From Nematostella vectensis (taxonomy: Eukaryota; Cnidaria; Anthozoa; Actiniaria; Edwardsiidae), in contig NC_064039.1 in assembly GCF_932526225.1 (NCBI RefSeq), positions 5,097,001 to 5,161,000 of the forward strand: DNA of 64,000 nucleotides, in the 5' to 3' direction. The notes below the pieces were generated by a model that saw only the letters and a program-made list of their open reading frames with translations, ran no database searches and was not told the origin of the DNA. A program made the translations under genes and the position numbers. Position 1 is the stretch's first letter. Each line of letters starts with the position of its first letter. This document shows positions 23,752 to 48,827 of the stretch, one piece after another.

Positions 23752-26700
23752 CCAATCTTCTTGTGGGTATTCAGGTGAATGGTATCCATGCCAATGGCAG
23801 TGCCGTCAACAATACTACATGCCAACCATGCCCTGTAGGCAGCTACAGTAATAATAGTAAGCAATACCCAGGTTTTATACTTTGTATTACTGAAGGTTTA
23901 ATGATTTTTCAATGACAAAATATTATGACAACCATAAATGTAATAAGACGTGCAGGTAATAGTGAATGTTGAAAGCAAATAAGTAAAAATAAGAGTAAAT
24001 ACTATAAAATCTAAGGTATTTAATGTTATATTTTGCGCGAATGCAAATCTTATCTGGATTGTCAAGAAAATGTTAAAATTGTTTGAAGAGGTACAAGAAA
24101 CTGAGGTTATTGATGAAAGAATATTTAGGCACAAAATGTTAAGTAGCCAAGCATGCTTATTGTATGGTGACTGTTTCCAGGTTCGCCATTATGTATAGTG
24201 TGCAAGGAGGGTTACTGTACCAGTGTCAAGTCATGTGTCAGATGCCCACCCGGACAGTTTCAAAATAACACTGCACAGGGCTCATGTACCAAATGTGCTC
24301 CTGGATATTTCCAGGAACAGTTCGGCCAGCCAAACTGCTCTGCATGTGAGCCTGGTCATTTCCAGCCAAATTCTGGACAAATCAGTTGCCCGCCGTGTAC
24401 TGATGGACAATATCAAAATAAATCTGGGCAATCTACGTGCCTTGAATGCACAGCAGGGCAATACCAAAATAAACCTGGACAATCTACGTGCCTTGAATGC
24501 ACAGCTGGGCAATACCAAAATAAACCTGGACAATCTACTTGCCTTGAATGCACAGCTGGGCAATACCAAAATAAACCTGGACAATCTACGTGCCTTGAAT
24601 GCACAGCTGGGCAATACCAAAATAAACCTGGACAATCTACTTGCCTTGAATGCACAGCTGGGCAATACCAAAATAAACCTGGACAATCTACTTGCCTTGA
24701 ATGCACAGCTGGGCAATACCAAAATAAACCTGGACAATCTACTTGCCTTGAATGCACAGCTGGGCAATACCAAAATAAGTCTGGCCAAGCAAAATGTTTA
24801 CCATGTGCTGCTGGACAGCACCAGAACAAGAATGGACAAGGGTATTGCCTTCCTTGTCCAGCTGGTAACTACCAGGGAAGCCAGGGAAAAGCATTATGTT
24901 TACCATGTAGTAAAGGGTACCACCAAAACAAAACTGGTCAAACTAGTTGTGTACCTTGCGCTGTGGGGCATTTTCAGTCGCAGGAAGGTCAACCAATATG
25001 TGAATTATGTGAGCATGGTGAATATCAAAATAAAACTGGACAAGAGATCTGCAGGACCTGCCCTGCTGGTCATTACCAGGATCAAATGGGCCAAACAACA
25101 TGTCGTGTCTGCAAACAAGGGACATTCCAGCCTCTGGAAATACTGTGAGTAGCTTGTTTTGGGTTTTAATAATCAAGTCTTTGCCCTTCCAAGAAAGATT
25201 TCAGAATACTATCTAAGAAATAAATATGCACATTCTATTTCACTTTATTTGAAATCAGGGTTATGAAAACATCTAGAAGAATTACACTAAAGTGATGTGA
25301 AAGAATTTTGTGAATTCGTTCAGCTTGTATGGTGGCTAGCCAGGGGTGTGCTACTCCCAAAAATAGCTAAGAATTTCATCAAGATACTGGAGAAGGAAAA
25401 CTGATTTTTTTTATTCAGAATACAGTTATATAACATCTGCCATATGATTGTTATATCCATACAGTTACATCCACAATAATGAAAGTATTGTTTAGCTCAA
25501 GGAATGGTCAATATATTTATTTGACAATATATATTTCTTGACCTTCAGCCAAACTCGAGATGTTTGTTTCCCATGTCCTGCTGGTAGCTTCTGCAAGTAA
25601 GTTTGGATTCCTTATGATGTTTGAATTCAGGACATCTAATGAATGGTTCTGTTTTTCTCAGCCACACAGCTTGTGAGTCATGTGCACCTTGTCCTGCCCG
25701 TAAGCAGTCTAGTTTTGGATCTGCAAACTGTACATTCTGCCCACCAGGTGAATCTTGCTGCTTTGCATTGTCAATAGGGGCCTAAAAACTCACAATGGCA
25801 GAGATAATAACAGCAGATCTGTAATCTTTTGGCATGGGCAACCAACTTTTTCTTAGCATGCACATCAATCTTATGCATGCACTGCTATTGTCCCCAATTT
25901 AATGTCCTCAAAAGGTCAAGGGGGCAAGGGGGGCGTTGCTAGGGGGTGGCTCAGCCCCCCACCTTCTTGAAGAAAAAATACAAATGTATGAGACATTATC
26001 TAAAATACAGAAGAAAATGCCTTGATACGGCCTTTTGGGCCCCCACCTGGCTATGCTGATATAGTCCCTAAGTGCAGGAGGGAAGTGCTTGCGGAAAAAG
26101 CATATAATGGGGTTACCATTGGAAAAAACAATGGAAAAAGACAATGCCATAAGGAAAATTAAAGAGTTTTATACAGGTTGGTTTACTCACCGCTGCAACC
26201 CAAGTTTTAATACGCTCTGACGGGGACTTTTCAGGGTTTAGGACTGGGTTTGAATTTGTTGTTGTAAGTCTGTGTGTTTCAAGTCTTTCGGTGGGATACA
26301 AAATTGAGGGGATTTTAAGTAACCTGTGTGTTATTCAAAAGAGTAGGAATCTCTCTCTTAAAGAGTAGGTAATCTCTCGTCAGGCGAAGAGCCAACATTT
26401 AGGGTGTGCCATTTTTATAATCTATATTATTGTATAAAGTATAAAAGAAATTGTATATCTTCATAAAATATGATTATTGTACAATATTGAAAGCTTAAAA
26501 ATCTTATTTTGTAGGGACCTTCAAAGATCAGGAAAGTGTAGATATGTGTCAAAGCTGTAAAAGTGGGTGGTACCAGCCACTTAGTGGTGAAACTTCATGT
26601 ATAGAGTGCCCTGAAGGTTATTTTTGTCCGGTAAGTTTTCCATTCAGTTGCCATTATTTGAGTGTATACTTCACTCAACACATGCTGTTCTATGTGGTGA

Positions 26701-27972
26701 TAGTGGCCAGACCGTAGACCAGATCCCTGCCAGCCAGATCAGTACTGCCCTGCAGGATCTCAGAACCCAGGCTCCATGTGCAACCCCCTCTACACCAGGA
26801 ATCCCAAGTCTCGAGTAAGTCAAGTGCCTCATGTACAGACCCTTGTCTATAAGTCTAGTGTCATTGGTATGGCGAATCCCAAGGCCAGGCTACTGTAGCA
26901 TCTGATGTACAGAGTACAGACCCTCGTCTGTAAGTCTAGTGTCATATGGCATGGTAAAACGCGTGTACCCAGGATTGGCAGAGGAGGGGGGGTGCACGGT
27001 CATAGGTATCATATTAAAAAAACATAGTATTTGGAAGTTCCTGACCCACTTTTTCGCCACGCACCCTGCACACCCACCCTGTGCATCCCCCTGTGTACGA
27101 ACCTGGGTGAATACCATCTTTCCATTTACTGTTTATCTCCCAGGTAAATATTAAAATAATTTTTTTTGTTTAGTTGTATCTAAATCACAATCTCACCTTT
27201 TGTTTTTGAGCTTGTGTTTGCTGCGATTTTTAGACTGGCTGATAAAATTCTAGTCTTATTCTAGTTCTATGATGCCTCTTTATGTTACCATTGCATAATT
27301 TTTTGTTACCTGTTTGTCCTTAGGCCTGTGAGCCATCTGCAGAGCTAGTGGGCCTCATTGCAGCAGTTGTTATAGGTATAAACATGGCTTTTACAAATTT
27401 GTCGTTAGTGCAAAATACTACCTTACCTATTTCCCATTTAAAATGATGTTACTTTTTATTTTTTTCGCCAGGGCTATTTCTCGCTGGAATGTACTTTGCA
27501 TACAAAAAGTGGAGAAGGTACAGACCCAAAATCCTGGGGGTGGGGGATGATAAAGAGACATCAAGAAAACTGGGGGAGGGGGGAAGCCACACCCCCTTCT
27601 GTTCGGGGGGGGGGGGCACACACATTAGTGCCTAGGTCTGATCATTATTTAACAAACAAAACTATACCAGGCCTTGGGGATCATAAATGTATTGAATAAA
27701 AAGTAATTCAAAACAGTATAAAAGTCCAGAAATAGTTAGGTTAGATTAGGTTGGTCCAAAATATTGACTGATAAAATTCAAGGACCACAATAAATGACAA
27801 ATATATATAGTAATATATTATAGTATTATATATTTTATGTTATTTTTTTTATTTAGAGGCTTCGGTCACGACGTATTTATATCTGTGTTTGCCCAAATTT
27901 GCTTTTAGGAGAAGAGGTGAAGAACAAAGACTTCTCGTGGAAGACAGCCAGCCTGTGTACACTGGGTGGTAG
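23752..27972 (+). CDS. Single-pass membrane protein with ephrin-receptor-like (GCC2/GCC3) cysteine repeats, 5' partial
   Basis: Nine exons join in phase: 23752-23856, 24181-25144, 25549-25596, 25662-25747, 26515-26630, 26704-26814, 27324-27375, 27472-27517, 27909-27972 (about 529 residues). The ectodomain is a series of C..C..G.YQ...GQ..C modules like the ephrin-receptor-like repeats of SCUBE and related surface proteins. Seven adjoining modules are nearly identical 17-residue copies (CTAGQYQNKPGQSTCLE). One helix (ELVGLIAAVVIGLFLAGMYF), split over two exons, precedes a basic stop (KKWRRRRGEE) and a 20-residue tail ending in VYTGW. No catalytic domain is present. The signal-peptide exon was not found. 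AATAAA is at 28744. An adhesion or binding role is inferred. Confidence 0.85.
24402..24783 (+). repeat. 51-bp coding repeat, about seven units
   Basis: In-frame tandem copies of a 17-codon cysteine module in exon 24181-25144. Neighbouring units differ at only a few synonymous or single-residue sites (TGCCTT or CTACTT, GCAGGG or GCTGGG), so expansion was recent or units are being homogenised. Confidence 0.92.
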
Positions 27973-27998
27973 GTGCCAAGCACAGATGCAGCACAGAA

Positions 27999-28153
27999 AT
28001 ACAGTGAATACAATACAGTGGATACAATACAGTGGATACAATACAGTGGATACAATACAGTGGATACAATACAGTGGATACAATACAGTGGATACAATAC
28101 AGTGGATACAATACAGTGGATACAATACAGTGGATACAATACAGTGGATACAC
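27999..28153 (+). repeat. 14-bp tandem repeat in a 3' untranslated region
   Basis: About eleven near-perfect copies of ATACAATACAGTGG start 27 bases after the TAG of the cysteine-repeat gene. All frames are open, which produces spurious translations (SGYNTVDTIQWI). Confidence 0.9.
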
Positions 28154-29520
28154 TCCTCAAGCCAAGAGCGTCACAATGCTATACATGACTTGAATTCGTT
28201 AGCAAAACTCAGCCAAGAGCGATACAATACATTTGCACTTGCACACGATGCACTGTGCACGTACCAAGCAGTTAGTAAATCGCAGCCAAATTAACACAAG
28301 AAGTTTACTTAAAAGAACTGGAACCCTCAAAATGACTTCTTGTGCGCTCTCTGATTGGCCAAAACCGAGTGGGATTTTTTGTGTGTGGAACTCAATGGTA
28401 AAAACCAGCGCAGCAAAACGTGCCCCATCACAACGTATCAAAATCAAACGGACGATGGACTACTAGTGTGATATCGTTTCTCGCGTTCTCGAGAGAAAAT
28501 TTACCATAAGCAAACAATGACAATTTTTTAACATCCTTATCACAAGATTGCATATCCACATGTCTCTTTTTATTTTTACGCGAAAATTTCAAGAAAATTT
28601 TTAAGAAAATATCAATATTCATCAGATTTCTATCATTCATGTTACCAGTATTAATACGTGTTTAGTAGATCACCACCCGAGATTAACTTAACACTTTGTG
28701 CAATGTTTACAGTATTTAACGTTATCAGTAAATGTTTTTAATCAATAAAATAGCGTAGAAACGTGGCCTGTGCGTCTTATGGATTCATAAGCGTAGATAT
28801 TGATAGGGACGAGGTCAAATGGGAGAGTAAAAATTGTTATGTTAGATTTGGCTTTTTGACTAACGGATTCCTAGTTTCATTGATATAATGTGCACCAATA
28901 GGGAGATTAACGGAATCCCCAAAAAGGAAATGCTGTATGATTCATGCTCTCCTTTCGACTCAGACTCCTCCATTTTCTTGGTGTTTTTTTTTTTCGCGGC
29001 AATAGAGAATGTGCTCCCAAGAGTAAAAAAAAATCTTCATGGCCTCTCTGATGCTGATTTATTATAAATAAACAAACATAAATAAATAAAGCACCATCAC
29101 CCTTTCCTTGGGCCTTTTCCTTAGAATATTCTTTGAGGAAATGAAGAGTACAGAGTACATTTTATCCACTACACAGCAGTCTCCTTCACATTCGCTACGA
29201 CTGTCACGCAATGTGTCACGATTATGTGGAGGTCAATTCCGCCCCGCGGGCATTATTTTATAAAACCCTAATAATTTTGTACATTTTAATAATTTTGTCC
29301 AGGGCTTCCATATTATATATTAAAAATTCTTGGAATTTTGCTACAGTCCGGACAACATTGCCCTGGGTTATTTTAAGCTTTTGATTGCGCGACACAAGTT
29401 CTTGCCTCAGTCAGCAATTCTTGGAAATCATGTGATCCCAGAGACATAGCGGAAACTATAGCGGACGCTTGATGTTTGCTTTACATTTTTGGTGGCTAGA
29501 TATAAAAAGATATAATAATC
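28154..29520. other. Intergenic between two plus-strand genes
   Basis: The 3' region of the cysteine-repeat gene (AATAAA at 28744), then AT-rich sequence and the presumed promoter and leader of the next gene. I see no further gene or conserved RNA. Confidence 0.45.
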
Positions 29521-32500
29521 ATGGGCTGCTTTCTTGGACGCCAACAGAGAGCTGAAATCGAACCGCTATTACAAGGGCGTCTCGGTTTGGCTAATTTCAG
29601 AAATGGAAGAGACGAAGCAAATTCTACTAGAGATCGAAGATGCATCAAATGGACCGTTAAAGGGATGGCCCGGACACTTGGCATATGGGATCCCTCGGGT
29701 TGTGGTGTCATGCTATCCTTTCTCATGGCATTGATTAGCTTGTTTCAGCTTGCCTACGATCTTTTTGTCGTCTGTGGCTGCCCTGGTTTTGACTGTGGAT
29801 ACCTCCAAAAGCACGGCAATCATCAGAAGCAAAAACCCTTTCGCAAGACATCCAATACAATGTACACACTGGCTTCCATGGGCGGATTCTTCTCCTTTAC
29901 CTTGCTGCTTATTTGTCTGCTGCTCGTGAAAAGACGACGCAAGCTTTATGACTACAAAGCACTAGTTCCCCCAGACGTCTTAGATCACGACTTGTCAAAC
30001 AGACACTTGAACGTCATGTCTGGAACTGTAGCACTCACCGTTGTGCTCTTTTCAGGTTCGGTCGGTTTGTTCTATTACATCGTACACTCTGAACCGAAAA
30101 ACACTTATTTCTACTGGTTAGTGACTGGTGTAGCTTCGCAGTTTCTCTCCCAGTGGGCGGCTATAGTAGCATGCCATTTATTTGCAATCTGCTGCTGTTC
30201 AATGGGTAAGTAGATAGTCCAAAGTTCGGAGACTCGTAGTGGCCGTTCAAGCGCCTGGATCATCGAGCATGTTACTTGAGTTACTTTACGTTCCCCTGAA
30301 TACCTACAATAGGGGAATTGCGCTGAGATCGCGTGACCTTTTAGGTGGTAAATTCAAGCCAAAATAAACACAGAAATGACTGTGCCCTTCACGCAAGAGA
30401 ACGACGAAAAAATAAAATTTTTAAATATGAAAAAAAAAAACTTCCCTGTAAAACTCTCTGCATTTATTCGTAAGCGCTAAGTTGCTTTTTGTTGAGCTCG
30501 CGCTTGTTTGCCACCCAGTCACGTGACCTCTTAGCGCAAGTCCCTCATTGTATTGCTTTGCTGAATGTAGTATAGAGTAGATATATAAATACAGATGTTC
30601 AATATTACAGGCACTCTAGCAGATGATACCGTTCGCAGAATCAAGGAGTCGATTACTTGTACTGGGGGACCTGCTGCTGAACATGCATCGCCTCAAACTG
30701 AACAGGCATCGCCTCAAACTGAACATGCATCGCCTCAAACTGAACAGGCGTCGCCTCATGCATCGCCTCAAGCTGAACAGGCATCGCCTCATGCATCGCC
30801 TCAAGCTGAACATGCATCGCCTCAAGCTGAACAGGCATCGCCTCAAACTGAACAGGCGTCGCCTCATGCATCGCCTCAAACTGAACAGGCATCGCCTCAT
30901 GCATCGCCTCAAGCTGAACATGCATCGCCTCAAGCTGAACATGCATCGCCTCAAACTCAACAGGCATCGCCTCAAACTGAACAGGCATCGCCTCAAGCTG
31001 AACAGGCATCGCCTCAAGCTGAACATGCATCGCCTCAAGCTGAACATGCATCGCCTCAAGCTGAACATGCATCGCCTCAAGCTGAACATGCATCGCCTCA
31101 AGCTGAACATGCATCGCCTCAAGCTCAACATGCATCGCCTCAAACTGAACAGGCATCGCCTCATGCATCGCCTCAAGCTGAACAGGCATCGCCTCAAGCT
31201 GAACATGCATCGCCTCAAACTCAACATGCATCGCCTCAAGCTGAACATGCATCGCCTCAAACTCAACATGCATCGCCTCAAACTCAACATGCATCGCCTC
31301 AAACTGAACATGCATCGCCTCAAGCTGAACATGCATCGCCTCAAACTCAACATGCATCGCCTCAAGCTGAACAGGCATCGCCTCAAGCTGAACAGGCATC
31401 GCCTCAAACTGAACAGGCGTCGCCTCATGCATCGCCTCAAACTGAACAGGCATCGCCTCATGCATCGCCTCAAGCTGAACATGCATCGCCTCAAGCTGAA
31501 CATGCATCGCCTCAAACTGAACAGGCATCGCCTCAAACTGAACAGGCATCGCCTCAAGCTGAACATGCATCGCCTCAAGCTGAACATGCATCGCCTCAAG
31601 CTGAACATGCATCGCCTCAAGCTCAACATGCATCGCCTCAAACTGAACAGGCATCGCCTCAAACTGAACAGGCATCGCCTCAAGCTGAACAGGCATCGCC
31701 TCAAGCTGAACATGCATCGCCTCAAACTCAACATGCATCGCCTCAAACTCAACATGCATCGCCTCAAACTGAACATGCATCGCCTCAAGCTGAACATGCA
31801 TCGCCTCAAACTCAACATGCATCGCCTCAAGCTGAACATGCATCGCCTCAAACTCAACATGCATCGCCTCAAACTCAACATGCATCGCCTCAAACTCAAC
31901 AGGCATCACCTCAAACTCAACATGCATCGCCTCAAACTCAACAGGCATCACCTCAAACTCAACATGCATCGCCTCAAACTCAACAGGCATCGCCTCAAAC
32001 TCAACAGGCATCGCCTCAAACTGGACCGGGGCCACAAACCTCAGAACAGGGAGCTGATGCAAGGCATAGGCGGAGTCTAGACATGGCTATCAGGTATCAC
32101 GAGGAGCTGTGTAGCATCGTGTCCGATACAGTACTGGCTTTCTGTCCGTGGTTTGTGCTCCATTGGCTTATGTACGGTAGTACAAGTCTATTAGCCATCG
32201 TAGAGCTTTCGGAAGAAATCGCCTTCCACACGCACATTGTTAGTCTTGTGTACATAGGGTGTTTCACCGTGACTCACATGACGCTGTTCTTTATGCCGTG
32301 TTGCTGTGCTGCTTATATCACAGACTCTTGTGGAGGTAAGTGTTAACATGACGGATGAAGTATAGACAGTGTACAAATATTAAACAGAATAGTACAGGAT
32401 TTTGAATGAGAGGCGTGTGCGGACTCGCATTCACAAGGCAGGGGCGAAAGATGTATTGTGAAAGCTCGATAGGAGGGCTCTATTGATATCTCAATGGAGG

Positions 32501-33670
32501 ACTTGCGCTACGAGATCACGTGACTGTTTGGGCGGCAAACTAGCGCGCGCTCAGGCTTTTAGCGGCAAAATAACCGCAACAATAAACAACTTATTCAGCA
32601 GTTACGGCAAAAAAACAGAATCTTTTTGTCAAAAAGGCTTTAGTTTCGCTGAAAGATTTTATTTCTTGGTCGTTCTCTGGTGTGACGGGCGCAGTTATTT
32701 CTGATTTTTTTTGTTTGTTTATTTTGTTTTGAATTTGCCACCCAAAAAGGTCACGTGATCTCTAAGCGCAAGTCCCCTATTTGGGACGACTCGTCTAGAG
32801 CTATCACAAGACATACAGACGATTGACAAAACGTTGTATTCAACCGGCTTCGCGACTACGCGACAAGCCCGCATGTAAGCATGGGTAAAAAACACTGAGA
32901 AGCGCCTAGATGCATATATTAGCCATCGCGTCTAAACCTGAAGTTATGCAGCCAGGCACTTTAGTGTTTGTTTTTTACACATGCTTACATGCGGGCTTGT
33001 TGCGTAGTCGGAAACCGGTTGATGCATAGGTTGACATCACACGCACTTATAAAGGCCAACTTGAGAGCGGTGGCTTTTTAAATCAGGCGCTGTGTTCCTT
33101 CTCTCTTATCAGAGGAAGAATTCAAGCCGAATGACAATCTCTCGAATACGGATTTAGATTTCCCTTGAATAAACAAGGTATTTTCAGAATTACAGGTGAT
33201 AAGTGTACCTGGATAAGCCTCCGGGCCATTTTGAATGACAGCACTATACACATTTCTGTCACATTTACTCGCGATTGTAAACTGCGGGTAAAAGTCTATC
33301 TATATATTGATATGATCATTAACCGGGGTGACTTAGACATGACAAAGCGACCCATATGCAGTCCAACATACATTTTCTATAAGGTGGAAGTTTTTTAATA
33401 ATAGAGGGAGGTTCAAATGGATTTTTTACTCGCTAAAATTGATACCTAAATTTCTTTACCCCAGGTATCCACGCTCGCATTAACAGAACTACGTCCGAGG
33501 CGTGGCCGGAGGGTCACCCGTTTCGCGACCGACTCCATCTCACGATGTTCACAGCATACGCTAAGGACAGACAGTGTGTGTTCAAAATCGGACGGGTGAC
33601 ATTTACATCAACTCTCGCGTGGATCTCGTTCTTGCTTGGTTTCACAGGACTCCTTTTCCACTTCTTTTAG
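29521..33670 (+). CDS. Unrecognised multi-pass membrane protein with a giant ASPQ repeat loop
   Basis: Three exons in phase: 29521-30205, 30611-32335, 33465-33670 (871 residues). ATG 29521 opens MGCFLG, whose Gly2-Cys3 could be acylated (inference). Four hydrophobic helices lie in exon 1 (starting near VMLSFLMALI, LASMGGFFSF, VMSGTVALTV and YFYWLVTGVA). Residues about 250-700 are then a 7-residue repeat, ASPQ[AT][EQ][HQ]. Two or three helices follow in exon 2 (FCPWFVLHWL, VYIGCFTVTH), and the last (TFTSTLAWIS) ends the protein with almost no C-tail. This gives about seven helices with the repeat between helices 4 and 5. No family motif is recognised; a chemoreceptor-like fold is only a thought. 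Both introns carry inverted-repeat elements. Confidence 0.8.
30311..30545. mobile_element. MITE-like element, first of two related copies
   Basis: About 235 bp in intron 1 of the multi-pass protein gene. Its terminal inverted repeats contain AATTGCGCT..AGATC..GTGACC on the left and TCACGTGACCTCTTAGCGC with TCCCT on the right. It is related to 32498-32779 by its termini. It is non-coding. Confidence 0.65.
30676..32022 (+). repeat. 21-bp coding minisatellite (ASPQ repeat), about 64 units
   Basis: The unit GCATCGCCTCAAGCTGAACAT and single-base variants encode ASPQAEH, ASPQTEQ and similar. Some units are shortened to GCATCGCCTCAT (ASPH). All three plus frames and at least two minus frames remain open along about 1.3 kb, an effect of repeat composition. 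Only the ASPQ frame joins the flanking exons in phase. Confidence 0.95.
32498..32779. mobile_element. MITE-like element, second copy
   Basis: About 280 bp in intron 2 of the same gene. The terminal inverted repeats start AGGACTTGCGCT with GAGATCACGTGAC, and the right end mirrors this (GTCACGTGATCTCTAAGCGC, AGTCC). The termini resemble the element in intron 1. Confidence 0.75.
32841..33021. mobile_element. 181-bp MITE with about 55-bp terminal inverted repeats
   Basis: The left end CAACCGGCTTCGCGACTACG and right end CGTAGTCGGAAACCGGTTG are inverted complements for about 55 bases, including GACAAGCCCGCATGTAAGCATG. The centre is about 70 bp and non-coding. It lies in the same intron as the element at 32498. 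Confidence 0.85.
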
Positions 33671-34912
33671 CCATATTGGCTTCTGCTTCTTGTACTTTAT
33701 ATTATGTTCATTTTAATGTACGGGAAGAGATTTCGTTGTGTGGCATAAAACAAATATATTGTATCATTTTATTCCGGTAGGTGCATTCCCCTTGAGTCAA
33801 GCTAGTGCTCGACTAAGCAGGAGCTTATTTAGACCAGCAATTCAAGACTCAGTTCATTGCCGATGTATCATTTTATATTGGTGATAGGGCTAGGTGTGAG
33901 GAGAGGGCTTGCTGAGGAATTCAAGAATCGTTTACTTTATTTGTTTCCAACCCTTGGAGCACCATTACTACCGACTTACTAAGCTCAAATGATCCCCACG
34001 CTTTTACTCTTTGTCCATCACACTTAATCCCGTTCAAACAGCGCCAACACTGGGAAGCCTTTTGGTCAAATTCTCGCTCGGCTGAGCATAAGCCAAAAGA
34101 AAAAGTTGTACTTCGTAGCACTTGCACCAACACGATACAAAAAACAATGCGCCAGCTAGCTAGTCCCAGGTCCTCGCAATCATGCACTGTTTTCATGGGT
34201 CTACTAGAACTTCTCCAGCGAAAACACAAACAATTCTCGTGTTTTTACCTAAACAATTCACTTTTTCCAAGATAAACACAGAACTTTACTGAACCTCCTT
34301 GCTTTACACACCTTATTCTTCATTCTTGTTTGGAATAAGCAGATTATTTCACACGACACTCTATTCGCCGACACTCCATGAATTTATAGCAAATGTTGTT
34401 TATAATAACAAGGAGAAGACGAGGAATTCGCTAAATAGTTATAGTGCATGGGATATCAATTTGTGTAAACTGCTTTGCTGTATAAGATATTCTTGTACTA
34501 AATCACTCTGTTCATTTTATACATGGAACGATAAACGGTGATGTCGGCCCAGTACTCGGGCCGCAATCTCCTTCAACACCCCCCCTCCCCCTCACCCATC
34601 CCAAGACTGAAGATCTAATTTTACACAACAAACCTTTTCTTGTGTATAATGTCCTTATCTATTCCGCGTTTTTGCTGACAATCTTTTGCTGGCAATCATC
34701 GCTATTATTACAGCGTTCTTACGAAAAGTAATCCGTTCCCAGGCTATGTCCTGACGTCGTGCAGCACCGAAGACAGATGGCTCTGCGCTACGCAGTAGGC
34801 ATTATCGATCATTTACACTTGTCTATGCCGTATGTGTAGTTGTTAATACTGGGCAGTGACAAACATACATTGGGCCATGTCCAGGATGTTATCTAGGACT
34901 GGGTACAACTGG
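33671..34912. other. Convergent 3' region of the multi-pass protein gene and DDX41
   Basis: About 1.2 kb without a supported exon. TTTATT at 33936-33941 is a possible minus-strand poly(A) signal for DDX41, which would give a 1-kb 3' untranslated region. A minus-strand frame at 33921-34229 is discussed under rejected items. Confidence 0.4.
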
Positions 34913-48118
<13,206 letters not shown>

Positions 48119-48827
48119 GTCTCGTGGACTCCAAGACAACAAAATCAAGAAATATTCATCAAGTTTTTTTCCAAAACACCGCATTCGACCCGGTTAGTGC
48201 TAACGCAGGCTTGGCTGCATAACTCACCAGGCCTGGCAGCTAGCCCTACGTCATTGACCAAAGGCCATATTCCTATACTACTACGTGACCAGATTAGCGT
48301 ACGGATTCCGTGACGTCAGTGAAATAGGCGCTGGTGATTGGTTGAATTTGGGGGTGTGCGCTACCCGCCTCCATAAAAGTATTTATTACGTTGTCAGCAT
48401 GCTTTCTTGAATTAGCAGCGAACTGAGCGCGTCAACAAAACGTATGACTAAGCGATATTTTGCTTCCAGAGCTTTCTTGCTGCGTTGAATAGAAGTCTGT
48501 TTGCATCTCTACTACAGCCAAGCTAAGTAGGGGAATTAATTTCGTGAGGGAATCGATCTGTGATTGTGTGTTATTTTCCCTCATTACGGATTTTGCCCGC
48601 TGCTAGAGGTTCAGAGTTCGTTTGAGAGGCGGTCTACATGGCCAAGGCCACCATTCTGATTGGTCAGTTCCAAGTCCTATGACAACATCAAGTCTCGTGA
48701 TTTCGACTCCCACTGAAAACAATAACAAAGCGAGAAAAAAATCTACACGAACAATCACTTCAGCGAGTATTCTCGGATATTTTGTTAAAAATACATCAAG
48801 GATCAGAAAGGAATTACAGAACAACAA
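48119..48827. promoter_or_regulatory. Bidirectional promoter of DDX41 and CREBRF
   Basis: The two start codons point away from each other across about 710 bp, which also holds both leaders. A perfect palindromic CRE, TGACGTCA, sits at 48311-48318. ATTGG (reverse CCAAT) boxes lie at 48337-48341 and 48659-48663, and CTACGTGACC at about 48282. CRE-type sites bind CREB/ATF/CREB3 factors. CREBRF regulates CREB3, so feedback is possible but inferred. Confidence 0.6.
48311..48318. promoter_or_regulatory. Palindromic CRE (TGACGTCA)
   Basis: Exact consensus octamer for CREB/ATF bZIP dimers, about 190 bp upstream of the DDX41 ATG and 510 bp upstream of the CREBRF ATG. Confidence 0.6.

Noticed and set aside
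30616-32080. Open frames of 427-485 codons in other frames of the ASPQ array
   Set aside because: Artefacts of the 21-bp repeat. Only the ASPQ frame joins the flanking exons in phase.
33921-34229. Minus-strand frame of 102 codons
   Set aside because: No recognisable motif and no clear splice partners. It lies in the presumed DDX41 3' region, so it is left unannotated.
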